A stretch of 64,000 nucleotides of DNA from Gloeophyllum trabeum ATCC 11539 (GCF_000344685.1 NW_006920417.1:1249412-1313411); one strand, 5' to 3'. Shown: positions 11,402 through 23,560, counted from the first letter of the stretch. The notes: generated by a model not told the origin, from the sequence alone. Numbers and translations: made by a program.

Positions 11402-12513
11402 TTTTGCGGATGTTAAAACGTTAGTAGTCGATACTAAAAGAGTGGTAGGTGTCGGGCTTCAAGCACGTCCGGCGTAGGGCAAAAGATGAGTGGCTGCCGA
11501 CACAGTCGGTAAAAGCTGGCAGAAAGTGAGACGGAAGAAAGAAAGGAGGGGTAAGGCGGTACGGTGGAACAACAACGGTCTTTATATCGCCCTTCGAAAA
11601 GGCTATACCTCCACGTGCAAATTGAACTTACCCGAACCGGCGGAACGCGAGGGTTTGATGTAAGATTGATCTCACTCTAATCGGACACGATTACTAGGAA
11701 GGGAATTATACTCTCAAATTTGTATTTCAGGCAGCAAAATACAGAGATTTCTTGCATTCCAATACGGCATTGTGGAATACATCCGGTCATACTGGGTAGA
11801 CAAGAATGCATCGTGTCGAGCACTATGGGAACCGAGCCTGCCATAACATGGGCCCGTCGCAGAAAAGGCAGGTGTGTCAGGGGACGTGGGCAAGACAACA
11901 AAATGGTTAGGCATGTGCGCCAACATGATCTCATCACCCTCCCAGATGGTCCCTGACAAGTAGGGGACTGCGGCGGACTGCAATCTGACCGAGGATGAGA
12001 GGGGCTCAGACGGCAGCGTCAGCTGAAGAATGTGAGTAATCGGAATATCCTATAGCTATGGAGGGTCCTCCATCCATCCATTGCTGGGCTCAACAATACC
12101 GCGGTGAAGATATTCATGCACTCAACGGAGGCATCAATCCAGCGATCACCCAAAGGCTCGGGTACGCCGGCGTAGAACGTTGGCTGCGTAGGATTACTCG
12201 AGGGCTGTCCTTCCAGAGGATGCCTTCAAGACAACCCTCAGCCGCCAACCAAACCACGGGCGCGTCCGACACGCACATAACAATGACACGGATGAAGTGC
12301 CCTGAGCTGGGAACATCTTGTTCCGCAAGCTTATCGAGTCTTCTTCTGTAAGTTCGGATGGGAAGCAACGGAACGTGTTGATAAACCGGCTTCCATCTTA
12401 GAGACTCCATCCTGATCAAACAATACCATCCATGCCCAGTAATTACATTCCTCAAATACGCCCACTCGCATGTTGGAGCTTAAGGTTTCTGGTAACCATC
12501 GCACCGCGTCTTT
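11402..12513. other. Intergenic, 1.1 kb, unresolved
   Basis: After the secreted-protein promoter, minus-strand frames at 11714-11983 (89 codons) and 12114-12455 (113 codons) are open and could be exons of a small gene. I could not join them with convincing splice sites and recognise no family, so no gene is called. Confidence 0.4.
11580..11586 (-). promoter_or_regulatory. TATA box of the two-domain secreted protein gene
   Basis: On the minus strand this reads TATAAAG, 179 bp before the ATG at 11401. A pyrimidine-rich stretch lies between the two, as is common near basidiomycete transcription starts. Confidence 0.5.
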
Positions 12514-14006
12514 TCAATATGCTGACCCGTACTCGGGCAGACCTTGTGGGAAGAAGTGCTTGAAGAGTTCAGGGTAATGCCTCTGTGCAACATCCGGGTG
12601 ACTCCTTTGGAGAAAGTGGTTGAGTGAAATCAGGAAGGTCGCACTATTGAGACACTACCGAGAACTTACTTTATCCGCCCGATGAGATTGACCTCGCCAG
12701 ATGGCAACCGGTCATACTCCGAGAAATTAACAGCTAGAAGATAAAGCGACGTTGATCTCAACAATTGCCTCGCATAACATGGCCGCTTACAATCCGTCTC
12801 GCCGGTGGTGCCTCGGGCTTCCTTTAGCTTGAGCACGTCAGCTGGGACTGCATTGTGGCGTCAGTATCAGTACTCATATACGTTGAGGGACACTTACACT
12901 CCAGGCGAACATCACTCAGCTTTATATCTTGTCTGATATTCTGGAAGAACGGGATCGAATATCGAGGAGTCGACCCCCTTGGGGGAGACAAGACTCTATG
13001 GGAGGTGGCACGAGCAAGACCTTGGGTGACGGTCTCCAGAGCTAGAGAGTACAGAGTGAGTGCTTGACATCGGAGTGGAAGAGTGATACGACTTCAGACC
13101 TTTCCCGATGTTCACGACAAAGGTTCCCGGGATCGGAGGAGCGTCAATCCATTCGCCTGAGAGGTTCTGAACTTGCAATCCTGGGTGTGGTGACACTTGC
13201 AGAAGCTGGCCAGGCATCGGAGACGTTGAACAGACGGCACGTGAAGTCGCAACAAGGGTACACGCACGAATGTCAAGAACCCGGCATCGTAATGTGGGCC
13301 GACCCCTTGATTCGAATTTACACTGTCAAGTGCTGGATACTTCACAACCTGCGGGGAAGTGTCAGGCTGAATGCAGGACCAGCATATGGCACTTGTATCA
13401 CCTTGCCACGGTGTTGCATCGCACCCGGGCTCTTATCAAAGAACACGTCCAGTGCGTCCGAGGAAAGCCCAAAAGCTTCAGATAACAAAGTGATGAAGTC
13501 ATAGCTGAGCTGCTCGACTTGATTCAAGTACCGGAGCATCGTGGCCTTGAACCCGGGCAATAAAGTTTCATCTGGCCACTAGGACGGTAATGAGACGCTA
13601 CGCCGGGACGTATCAGGGCCTACCCTACCTGCGAAGGACCCCATAGCTTTAGATATTCCGGATCGCCTGGTTTCCATCGATTCTCGTGCTCAGTAGCAAA
13701 GTCGAATTGCTCTCGCTGATCAGTTTTCCCCTTGGTTAGCTCGCGTCCAAGAGCAGAGTATCCGAGGAAATGCTGCGAGTTGGCCATGCGGATTTTGTCC
13801 TTCTCCTCCTGAGGTAGCGCAAACAGACGCGGAACATAGTCGATCAGTGCCTGAATGTCTTCTCCTGCGACAGGCGGGTTGGACAGGTAAAGGAATCCGA
13901 CATTAATGAGTGCATATCGTAGTTCCTTAACGAACGCAGAACGCGATTCCGGTGAAGACACCTGAGAATAGTCGAGTATCGGTACACTCGTGAAGTTGGT
14001 TGCCAT
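12514..14006 (-). CDS. 2-oxoglutarate/Fe(II)-dependent oxygenase A (isopenicillin N synthase-like fold)
   Basis: Eight exons (13629-14006, 13402-13578, 13268-13348, 13100-13205, 12898-13041, 12791-12847, 12670-12733, 12514-12604) give 365 aa. The N-terminal DIOX_N part has VPILDYSQV and RYALINVGFLYL. The catalytic half has GVGPHYDAGFLTF with the HxD iron ligands, the distal His in ARATSHRVLSP, and RYS, which binds the 2-oxoglutarate carboxylate. All four key residues are present, so the enzyme should be active. Family members hydroxylate, desaturate or cyclise small molecules; the substrate cannot be read from the sequence. The protein ends GLPEYGSAY. It is divergently transcribed from oxygenase B, with 645 bp between the two ATGs. 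Confidence 0.92.
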
Positions 14007-14651
14007 TGTAGATCCCCCGCGAGGTCTCTAGCAACAAACAAGGTGGTAAATAAGAGCTGACAAACCAGACTTCGAGTTCATTTATAATTGGGAAGAACAT
14101 CTAGTCATGCAAGCCTGCCGATAGTTCTCGTGACTATGACGCGATTATCCCCGTTCCCACCAGCGAGTCAGCCAGGTCCCTCTAGAGTAACTGACCCATC
14201 CAGACCGTATCGAAGCCAGAAAATAGAGCGCAGTTGTATCAGTGAATGAAAGCAGCTGCGAGACAGCATGTCTACTGCCTGGAATTATTCAGTTGACCGT
14301 TCCCAGGCCGTCTTATTGAACCTCAGGCTCGGACATTCACCTTCTGCCTGCCGAAGACATGAATAGAGTATCGCAGTAGAAACCAATAAGCTTGACCCTC
14401 CTAAAGACGATCATCAGTGGCACAAGCAGCGAAGCACGACGAAATAACAGGTCAAGCTCAAGTCCAGGTACGAAGTCCAGGGCAAGCTCCAAGTTCGAAA
14501 CGAACTCGTCCGATCCGACGCTACAAAGGTCAGCTGTGACCCCGTGACTGAACTGTTGTGGAAGCCGCCACACATCATACATTCAAGTCGAAGATAAGCG
14601 GCTGTTACAATAACCGGTGCTACAACCGCTGAGACCACGAAATCAGGTATT
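14007..14651. promoter_or_regulatory. Shared divergent promoter of two 2-OG oxygenases
   Basis: The 645 bp between the two start codons must hold both promoters. On the minus strand TATAAAT at 14080-14086 is 74 bp before the oxygenase A start. I see no clear TATA box for oxygenase B and no repeated operator-like motif. Confidence 0.45.
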
Positions 14652-16212
14652 ATGCCAGAGTCTACAGCTACTGAGTGTAGTGGTCAGAGTCCACCATTCC
14701 TTGCTACGAATGTCCGTACGGACAGCACCTTCGAAGAGATTCCCGTAATGTAAGTAAGTTGTCTAAAACCGAAATTATACATCTGTATCTGGATCAAGGC
14801 TCACTTTATGACAGCGATTTGAGCGACGCAACTAGCGCTGATCCCATGGCGAGGAGGGCGCTCGCGGACAAGATCAGAGACGCCTGCATCAACGTCGGAT
14901 TTGTTTATGGTGAGCGCCCTTAAGCGCAGCTTATGTTTCAATAATTTTATTTTGAACCATCACTGTTAGTGAAGAATCACGGTATTCCGGAAGTGGTCAT
15001 AGATAATGCGGTGAACGCAGCCAGGACCTTCTTCAAGTTACCTCTCGAGACCAAGATGAGCGTCAGTCTGCTTCCGCCTTCAAGTTCCTCCCGTGCAGGT
15101 TTTGCTAGACTCATACTAAATTGGCAGCTCGACATACACAAGAGTCCCAACTTCAAGGGATACACTGGTCTGCTTGGAGAAAACACGAACTCTGAGAACA
15201 GAGGAGACATGCACGAAGGATTCGACATCGGCTGGGAAGAACTGGAGGAAGCCGGCAACGCTCTGAGGGGAGGCGACGGCGCGATGGCTGGTGGTAATGT
15301 CTGGCCATCTGATCTTCCCGGTTTCAGGGAGGCCGTACTGTCATATTAGTTCGTCCACCCAGCGACAAGGCGCTCTACTCCACTGACCATCCATGCAGCC
15401 ACGCAGGAGTTAAGTTGGGGAAGCTACTGTTCCCTCTATTTGCCATGGCACTCGACGTCCCAGAGAATTTCTTCGATGATAAGGTAATGCAATAGCATAG
15501 ACCTGGTGCTGAAGCGGTCGAATTCAAGCCGATGCACATGCTCCAGACAACCAAGCCAGCGGCCATCATGAGGCTGCTCTACTACCCGCCGCAAACTGGC
15601 GTGATAGACGACCGCGTTATAGGCATCGGAGCGCACACGGAGTAGGCATTGATCCTAATTTTTACTGGGCTAGAAGACCTGAGTATCGCCAGCTATGAAT
15701 GCTTCACAATCTTGTGGCAAGACCAAGTTCAAGCACTCCAAGTGCTGAATGCCGATGGCAAATGGATAGACGCCGTCCCCATCCCGGGGACCTTGGTAGT
15801 GAAGTACGTCTTCTATATCGGACTACGGTGGGGAACTGACGTCGGGTCTGCAGCTTGGGTGATCAATTCGCTCGATGGACTAGTGTGTATATTATATACC
15901 TTGAGTCGGACAGATGTCTTCTGATGCTCTTCAATCCTACAGATGATGTGTTCAAGTCGACCGTGCATCGAGCAGTCAATCGGTCGGGGGTGGAGCGGTA
16001 CTCTATCCCGCTATTCTTTGGCAGTGACTATGACGTGCAGTTACAGGTACGTAGCCGTCCCGTCTGTCACCTAAAAGGTAAGAACTCAATCACGTTGTTT
16101 ACAGCCAATCCCGGGATGTGTCTCCGAGGACAACCCTCCCAAATACGAAGTCGTTACCGCAGGTGACTACGTCAAGTCGAGATTGGAGGAAACATATGCG
16201 CACAGCAAATGA
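14652..16212 (+). CDS. 2-oxoglutarate/Fe(II)-dependent oxygenase B (isopenicillin N synthase-like fold)
   Basis: Nine exons (14652-14749, 14815-14909, 14970-15061, 15128-15348, 15399-15483, 15547-15641, 15693-15803, 15854-15882, 15943-16046) plus a tenth at 16105-16212 give 345 aa. The N-terminal part has IPVIDLSDAT and INVGFVYVKNHGIP. Iron ligands are in [15 protein letters not shown] (HxD) and STVHRAVN (His); RYSIPLFF supplies the 2-oxoglutarate-binding Arg and Ser. Intron 15062-15127 (66 bp, CTAA branch) is open in frame, so its removal is inferred from the family reading [20 protein letters not shown]. The intron at 15642 removes an apparent stop next to the HxD motif. Its stop lies 31 bp from the convergent SDR stop. 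It differs clearly from oxygenase A, so the pair is not a recent duplicate. Confidence 0.92.
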
Positions 16213-16243
16213 TATTCTGGGTCCATCAGCCACGCGTAACGTC

Positions 16244-17292
16244 TCAGTAAGTAGAGGAGAAGAGACCGAGCCTGCCACCATCGGTTATGTGAATAGTCCC
16301 ATTCACGTATGCTCCGGCCCTACTAGCGAGAAACAGGGCTAAGCCCCCCATATCCTTAATATCTCCCGCCCGCTGTAGAGGGATGCCGTTTTGTATAAAG
16401 TCCTCTGACACAAGTTGCGCTGTCATTTCTGTTGAAACGGTACATCAGCAGTTCGTTCAGCATCACTCGGAAACATCCACGCCACCGGAGGGATATAGAC
16501 CAGGCGCGATGATATTGCTTCGTATCTTCTGATCGCGCAGAATATTCGCCATCATTTTCCCCAGGTGATTCACGGCAGCCTTGCTCATACTGTACGAGAC
16601 GCTGAAAGCCGATGGGTCTCTTCTCAGCCCAGAAACACTCGAGACAGATATGACTTGGCTCGTGACGCCTTCGATGCCTCCCTGCCTATTTCCCGCGTCT
16701 AGGAGTCCCAGGAAGGCAACGGTGCAGCAGTACACTGCCGTACAGTTCAGTTCGAACGTCTTCGCCCAGTCTTCAGGCGTTCCTGCAGCCCAGAGCCGTG
16801 CCTGCAAGTCCGTAATGTTTTCTTTCGTCGCCCCCGGACGAATGACGGGCGGCTTGAGGTCGTGGTATGATATTCCGGAATTGTTGACGAGCAAGTTGAT
16901 GTAACCGTGTTTCGCTTCTAGAGTCGCGGCCATGTCCAGCAGGGACTCACGACTGGTCACGTCGCCTTGGAGGGGGAATATCTTTCCGTATTTCTGAAGA
17001 TGAATGGCTGTCAGGGACAACGGACCGTCGAATCCTTCATGAGTCGCTCACGTTGGCCTCTTTTGCAGTTGATTCTAGGACTTGTAGTCTACGGCCCACG
17101 ATGTATACGATGGCGCCGTTGTTCTCCAGGGCCGTGGCTATCATCCGGCCAATTCCTATGTCGCGAGGTTCTATCAGAGGGTGGTATTGTCACAAAAGTA
17201 ATGCATGCTTTACCAGTCCCTCCACCTGTGACTACCGCCACCAACCCTTTGACTGAGAACAGCGATGAGCGGTCAAGGCCTTCCGATGACAT
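16244..17292 (-). CDS. Short-chain dehydrogenase/reductase (classical SDR)
   Basis: Four exons (17214-17292, 17052-17155, 16486-16993, 16244-16428) give 291 aa. The Rossmann cofactor motif reads TGGGTGIGR across the first intron. The family signs NNSGISYHDL (NNAG-type), the serine-rich SVSSVSG with the catalytic Ser, and SYSMSKAAVNHL with Tyr and Lys of YxxxK are all present. The C-terminus (GAYVNGTIHITDGGRLGLF) is typical of fungal SDRs of the 3-oxoacyl-reductase type. The enzyme should oxidise or reduce a hydroxyl/carbonyl group with NAD(P). It is tail-to-tail with oxygenase B, and with oxygenase A it forms a tight trio that may act on one metabolite; that link is inference from position only. 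Confidence 0.92.
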
Positions 17293-18349
17293 TGCGGAGA
17301 CCTTGTAGGATGTCTGAATGGGAAGACCATAGATGACTTCCTTTCGGAGAAGCTGACCAGCCGTGGGCATTGCATCCACGATTATAGCTCAATGGTGCTC
17401 TTCCGCTGGGAGTGGTATTTCCCTCGCGATTATCAGGCAAGTGTTAGTGGAGAAATTTCGGGCAGACCATTCGGGCTATGGATCAGAGCCTATGTAAGTC
17501 GTGAGCTTAGTCTACTTGTGTTCTGCGTCGTGCTGAAGGAAAGATTCAGATGGAGGCAGGTGCGAAGATTGGACCCAAAAATAACTTTGATTAACTGCCT
17601 GCTTGTTGGCACGCGAGCTTGAACTACTTGGCTGGGCTGGCCAGTATAGCGTGATCTTGGCGATATTATCATGCGTAAGGTTGCATGTCGACGGTGAAGG
17701 GAAACTGTGGCAACATATAGACAAATTTTGAGATCACGTACGTATTAATACTGGGGTGATGCTCCGAAATGCCAAACGCGGGGTTGAAGAGGCCTTTAAC
17801 GTTCGTCCCTCCATTCCCCGACGAAATCAGGGAAGGAAGTGCATGCGCTCATTGCCCTCGTCACATACCACATCTTATAGGCCCTACCCTAATCAATTCC
17901 TGGTCGTCCTGATACCCAGGAAACCACCGCCTGACCGTATTAGTCTAGGGCGCCAATACTCCGCCAAAAAGAAAGAAAAGAGTCCTTCAGATTTGCTTCC
18001 GGCAGGGCCCAGAACAGACTCCATAACCGCAGTTACAAGAATCGCAACGAGTGGGGTTCGCAACTGCAGATATTGAGATCTGCGCCGAGGACTGCCCCAG
18101 CCTAGTGAATTTCTCAAATCGAAGGGATCCGGTCCAGACCTGAGAAGCAAAGCCAGGGATTCCTTTACATACCTTTTTTGCGGATGAAACTATATTGACC
18201 GCATCGGACATTCGCCAGGCAAGCAACCATTAGACGTTTGAAACGCCCGGTGACGGGTTAATGTAAGAAAGTCGTCAGGTGCAGCATCACCTGTCATTTC
18301 ATGGATCTTTTCCGAGTGCCGGAACATACCCAACGCACGTCGGAGGGAG

Positions 18350-18402
18350 TCCTGCCCAGCGCGCGTGCGCCCCTCCGAGGGACGCACGCGCGCTGGGCAG
18401 GA
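18350..18402. repeat. 53-bp near-perfect GC-rich palindrome
   Basis: The outer 20-bp arms (18350-18369 and 18383-18402) are exactly complementary. Inside them CCCTC (18371-18375) pairs with GAGGG (18377-18381), leaving one unpaired centre base and one mismatched pair (18370/18382). The arm core is CCAGCGCGCGTGCG. It lies 384 bp before the glutamate dehydrogenase ATG and would form a very stable hairpin or cruciform. Confidence 0.95.
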
Positions 18403-18696
18403 GAAGGCGCCGTACCCCAGAAAATCCGTGAAGTCACAAGAGAAATTGGTGCAAGTCTTCGGTCACGCTGCGACTGACGACCGCAAAGACCTTTTGGCAA
18501 GTCATCGCCATTGTCGCCTCGTATAACGTCTTCAAACCGAATAGACCGACACCGGTGCTGAAGGCGGTAGCAGAAAGTTGTATCATAGCGGTACCGGTCC
18601 CGGGCGTACTGCAGCGCTTCGGCGATGAGACACCCCCTGTCACCCCTCAGTTCGGCTCGATCCATGGGCACGGGCGTGACGTTCAGTTCTAGCACA

Positions 18697-18703
18697 TATA
18701 AAA
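18697..18703 (+). promoter_or_regulatory. TATA box of the NAD-glutamate dehydrogenase gene
   Basis: TATAAAA stands 83 bp before the ATG at 18786, leaving room for a leader of about 50 bases. It is the clearest core-promoter element in the window. Confidence 0.65.
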
Positions 18704-18785
18704 GCGGGGAAGCTTTACACCATGCAAGCCATCGATTTCCGTCTTCTCTTCATCGTTATTCGTCGCGTCATTCAGCAGTCGGAGG

Positions 18786-21700
18786 ATGTCCAGCCCGAGC
18801 ATAAGCACGCCCGACAGCGACGCGTCGACGCCGTCGGTGTTGGCGGACCCAGGCAAGGCCCATCTGCGAGTTCCGGGCAGCGATCCGTCGGTACATCGCG
18901 TCAAGAACATTCCCGGGTACTCTACACCTGTTTTCAAAGAAAAGGATGAGCAGCGCGCTCAAGTGCAGGCGAATGTACTTGGAAAGGTGAGTGTATCGTG
19001 ACCCAATGCAATAGGGAGGTCGAGCAAGTACTGTGTCGTCTGGCACATATGCGTGAATAGCATGAGATGCAGCAATGGTGTAAAGAGAACCTGACTTCGA
19101 TCAGCCCGGATGAGCGTTTGGCGGATGTATGCGCGTCTTCTAACCAATTACATAGGGATTCATCCCTCGCGAACTTGTTGCTAACGAAGTGAACTGGTTC
19201 TATGACCATCTGGGCATCGACGACACATACTTCTCAAACGAGACAGTAGAAGTGATCTCAGACCACATTATCGCGCTCTTCGGCGCCAAAGTCCTCGCGT
19301 ACACCAAGCACGACCCCAGCAAACTCGTCATCGATCTCGAAAAGACAGATGAGAACGGCGCGACCTTCATCCACACCAGTGCGCCCGGTAAGACTTCCAC
19401 GGACGGCCCTGGGGCCACTTGTGAGACCAGGTGAGCGAAAAAAACCCTACTTTCTATCGCGCATATATTGACTTTTTGACGAAGAATCGACGAACTTTAC
19501 CTGGACAAGGCGACGCCGGATAACTGCTACCGTCTGGAGACCTTCCGTTCGACCGGGTCTATCTCAGCTACCGCATCGCAGCAGCTCCGCTGCTACTTCG
19601 TGAACAAATGCAACTTTGCTCCCGACGCGCCCAAGGCATCCTCGCCAGATGGCAAAACTGACATCCGGAAGGTGTCTGATCGCGCGTTCCTGGAGAAGGC
19701 CAGTGAGCACACGTTGAAGATATATCAGGAGGTGATGTGGCAGGTCGAGAGCAGGTACGGACCCGTCATCGAAGTACTTGAGGTAGAGGGTAGTAGGGAG
19801 AGGAGGATGGTGATTGGGTACAAGATGGGGGGCACCAGTCGCTTCTTCAGCGCCTTGTCGAATTTGTATCATTTCTATTCATTGTACTCTGCTCGTAAAT
19901 ACGTCGGTGAGTTCTCAGAATTAGCTCACCTGGAGAAGCCTATGTTGACGTTTGACGTGACTCCTGGTAGAGCAATTCTCCAACGGGATCACCATAATCT
20001 CGTTGTACCTCAACCCTCTTCCCAGCACCAACGCACCTCCGATCGAACACTCCATCTTCCAGATCATGAAGGAAGTGTCTCTTTTGTACTGTCTCCCCGA
20101 CAACCCCTTCTTCGTTGTGAGCGATGGGCCAGGTCATGCCGTGCAAGAAGCTACTTATGCATGTACGTCCGATACTACCATTCGCATTCATGTGCTCTCT
20201 TCAAACCTGTCTGTTCTCACACATTTCGGTTCTCAGACTGCGGCTGGATCTTTGCGCAGCACTTCTGTAACCGCCTTGGCCCGGCGTATCTGGCGCTGAA
20301 GAACGTGCTGGATGAGAATAATGCAGCACATATGGCTGTCCTCAATGACATCAAGAGGAGGTTCAGGGAGGAAACTTTCACTCGGGAGAGTATAGCTCAG
20401 GTCATCCACGCGCATCCAGACTTGGTGAGTATCCTCGGCGATTACGAACCTGGATTCGCAATTTTACTGGTACCCCTGCAGATCCGGCTTTTGTATGTGA
20501 ACTTTGCCATGATTCATTATCCCAACAACGAAGCGTCTCGTCTAATGTACGTATCGTCTTACAAAGCTCTGGGCAATTACTTATCTCGTCCTGTGGCACA
20601 GGCCGACGTTATCGTACCAGCGCTTGCAGACACAGCAGCCGCTCTCAGACCAGGAGCTCTACGATAAGATACGGCGGTCCGTGCCGAACAAGCACGACCT
20701 GCAGATCCTTGAGAGCTTTTTGATCTTCAACAAGCATGTTCTCAAGACGAATTTCTATCAGCCTACGAAGGTCGCGCTCTCCTTCCGCCTCAAGCCCGAT
20801 TTCTTGCCTGAGGTGGAATATCCAAAGAAGCCCTTCGGGATGTTCTTCGTAATTGGTGAGCAATGTTGTCAACATGGGATGTGAGGTTACTCAGCAATAG
20901 GCAGGCAATGAATTCCGTGGATTCCATATCCGCTTCCGAGATGTCGCACGGGGCGGTATTCGGATCGTCATGTCTCGAAACAGAGAGTAAGACAGAAGTA
21001 GCCTTCTTTTTCAATTTTGTGACATACTCTTTCGCAGAACGTACTCTATTAATCAGAGGCAGCTGTTCGACGAGAACTATGGCCTGGCATCGACGCAGTC
21101 CTTGAAGAACAAAGATATCCCCGAGGGTGGTGCAAAGGGAACGATTTTGCCCTCGCTAGGCGCGAGCCCCAGGTTATGCTTCGAGAAATATGTCGATGTA
21201 AGTTTGACACCTGGGGATTTGGGCCTATCACGGCTGACTGACTCCACCAAGGCCATCATCGACCTGCTCATACCGGGCAGGACGCCGGGTATCAAGGAGC
21301 CTCTAGTGGACCTTTACAGCCGACCGGAGATGCTATTCTTCGGCCCCGATGGTGGGTACCCCGTATTTGCTGTAATGTGCGGACTCACAAAAACGTTTCA
21401 CTTACAGAGGGTACCGCCGATATGATGGACTGGGCCGCAAGTAAGGAAACGCTTACCTCAACTTGTGAATTGATCATTTTTATATGGGTTTAGTGCATGC
21501 TCGCGACCGTGGTGCTGAAACTTGGTGGAAGTCCTTCACGACTGGAAAGAGCGCCGAACATCTCGGCGGTGTGCCCCATGATACGTATGGCATGACGTCG
21601 CTATCCATCCGGCAGTATGTTCTTGGTATATACAAGCAGCTGGGCCTTCGTGAGAAAGACATTACCAAGGTCCAAACCGGAGGACCAGGTACGCCGGGTG

Positions 21701-22979
21701 CATATCACATTCCATATCTCTTCTGACCTGTCGTCAAGATGGTGATCTTGGTTCCAGTAAGTACTTCAATGACCACAGCGGTAGCAGGAATTCACATGAA
21801 AATCGCTAGACGAAATTCTGCTCAGCTCGGACAAGACGGTCGCTATCATTGACGGTAGTGGCGTACTTGCCGATCCAGTCGGACTCAACAGGGAGGAACT
21901 GGTCCGCCTGGCTAAGTTACGGAAGCCGGTGTCCTTCTTCGACACGTCGAAGCTGTCGAAAGATGGGTACCTCGTAAAGGTGGAAGACCAGGATGTGAAA
22001 TTGCCCTGTAAGGCCATCTTATCTTTCCAGGATTATGGGTGGGGTAATTGACTTCGAACATGCGACAGCTGGGGAAATCATCATCGATGGCACGGACTAC
22101 CGCAATACCGCCCACCTTCGTTTCAAGGCCGATCTGTTCGTGCCCTGTGGCGGACGGTGAGTTGTTCGTGCGAACGGAGCGAAGGATAGTAATTGACACG
22201 TTCTGGTGGATAGACCTGAAGCCGTCAACATTTCCAACGTCGCTGCTTTGTTCGATGCGGAAGGCAAACCTCATTACAAGTACATTGTGGAGGGCGCCAA
22301 TCTGTTCATTGCTCAACCCGCGCGTCTACTCCTGGAGAAGCGCAAGGTCGTCCTATTCAAAGATTCGAGCACAAATAAAGGTAATTACGCCGCTCTAGCC
22401 CTGTTGGTTATTTCTGACACACGATTACCAGGCGGAGTGACCAGCTCGTCGTTAGAAGTCCTTGCGGGTCTTGCTCTGTCCACTCAGGAGTACACAGACT
22501 TGATGATCTTCAAGGATGGCAAACCTTCAGCGTTCTACCAAAGTTACGTCCGCGACATCCAAGAAAAGATCACCGAAAATGCGGCTGCGGAGTTCCAGTG
22601 CATCTGGCGCGAACATGCGCGTCTTCAGGGTGCAAAAGCGCGCACGACCATCTCGGACGAATTGTCGAGTACTTTGAATAACCTGCAGGCCGAACTGGAG
22701 AGTTCCGACTTGTTTGATGATGAGCCCAGTAAGAGGGGCGTTATGCGGCGTGCCGTTCCCAAGACCCTGGTCGACCAGGTAGGCTTGGACGAGTTGCTCA
22801 AGCGCTTGCCTGAGTTCTACCAGCGTGCCATGTTCTCGAGCTGGGTGGCCTCACACTTTGTAAGCACGTTGTGCTCGCATATTAATGCTGCGACTCATGG
22901 TCCTTGACAGATTTATAAGTACGGCGTTAACGCTTCGAGCGTGGACTTCTTCCACTTCGCACGGGATCTCTCGCATTGA
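18786..22979 (+). CDS. GDH2: NAD-specific glutamate dehydrogenase, large (about 115 kDa) fungal type
   Basis: The enzyme oxidises glutamate to 2-oxoglutarate and ammonium with NAD+ and is mainly catabolic. The first exon is 18786-18986 (MSSPSISTPDSDASTPS...), then a 169-bp intron, the longest of the many in this gene. Regulatory N-terminal sequence includes MVIGYKMGGTSRFFSALSNL. The catalytic part has GNEFRGFHIRFRDVARGG, the active-site region NYGLASTQSLKNKDIPEGGA, and PHDTYGMTSLSIRQYV in the dinucleotide-binding part. KYIVEGANLFIAQPARLLLE follows, and the last exon ends FFHFARDLSH. Total length is close to 1,050 aa, the usual size. I see no frameshift or lost motif. Several introns carry in-frame reading, so boundaries in the middle are approximate. 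Confidence 0.95.
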
Positions 22980-23291
22980 AGCGGGGGCGGCAATCATACA
23001 AACTAAATTATTCGGGCCTTTCCCTTCCCGACTCTGCAGCTATAGACGCAATTACTTGTACCGTACGAGGATAATGGATCTCAAGGTCTACCACGGCTAT
23101 TTTAAGTGCTACAGCATTTTGTGCTTTATGGCTTGTGCGCATGCGCGTCGTCCGAAGAACGCGTCGTCCGGTTTCCATCGCTTCACGGACTACATCTGCC
23201 GCCCCACGCCTTGGGAGACATGCATTCGAAAGTGTCCTGAATAATTGACAGGGTCGTGTAGAGATTTGCCGCTCGTGATTGCTCGCTGACT
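22980..23291. other. 3' flank of glutamate dehydrogenase, up to the transposon
   Basis: These 312 bases should hold the 3' untranslated region and terminator of the glutamate dehydrogenase gene. An open frame at 22885-23244 overlaps the last exon and is a shadow. Confidence 0.5.
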
Positions 23292-23294
23292 CTT

Positions 23295-23330
23295 CACTGT
23301 GGACCCCAGAGAGGGGTAAATTCACCATGT
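23295..23330 (+). repeat. Left terminal inverted repeat of the CACTA-like element
   Basis: The repeat begins CACTGTGGACCCCAGAG and ends TTCACCATGT. Compared with the right end, differences fall at positions 8, 9, 15, 16, 19 and 26 of 36. Confidence 0.85.
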
Positions 23331-23560
23331 TTGCAACCCAGAAACTGAGTCTCTTTCACCAGGTCAAATGGTGATTTTCACTGGTAGGTGGTACTTTTCA
23401 CCAAGTACGCGGGTAGATTGCAACGGGTGAAAATCCACCTTTATATGGCCGGTTTCACCATGTCAGTATTGTGTAGTTGTGCGAGTGAAATTCACCCAGA
23501 ATTGAGGTGAATCCTCATTGAACCTATTTCACCATAATTCCTGGTGATTCCAACCCATCA
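23320..23560. repeat. Left subterminal repeat block (TTTCACC / GGTGAAA)
   Basis: About ten copies of TTCACC or its complement GGTGAA (or one-base variants such as GGTGAT) occur within 240 bp in both orientations, for example near 23321, 23353, 23396, 23429, 23456, 23492, 23528 and 23550. The spacing is irregular, so this is not a tandem array. Confidence 0.75.

Larger units (their letters stand above)
17293..18785. other. Intergenic, 1.5 kb, with a palindrome and the GDH promoter
   Basis: No gene can be supported. A minus-strand frame at 18434-18643 has a protein-like hydrophobic stretch (STGVGLFGLKTLYEATMAM) and could be an exon of an unrecognised gene, but its continuation runs into the palindrome at 18350. 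The right end holds the glutamate dehydrogenase promoter. Confidence 0.4.

Noticed and set aside
12514..16212. Oxygenases A and B as a recent inverted duplication
   Set aside because: Their protein sequences, exon counts and C-termini differ too much. They share only the general fold motifs.
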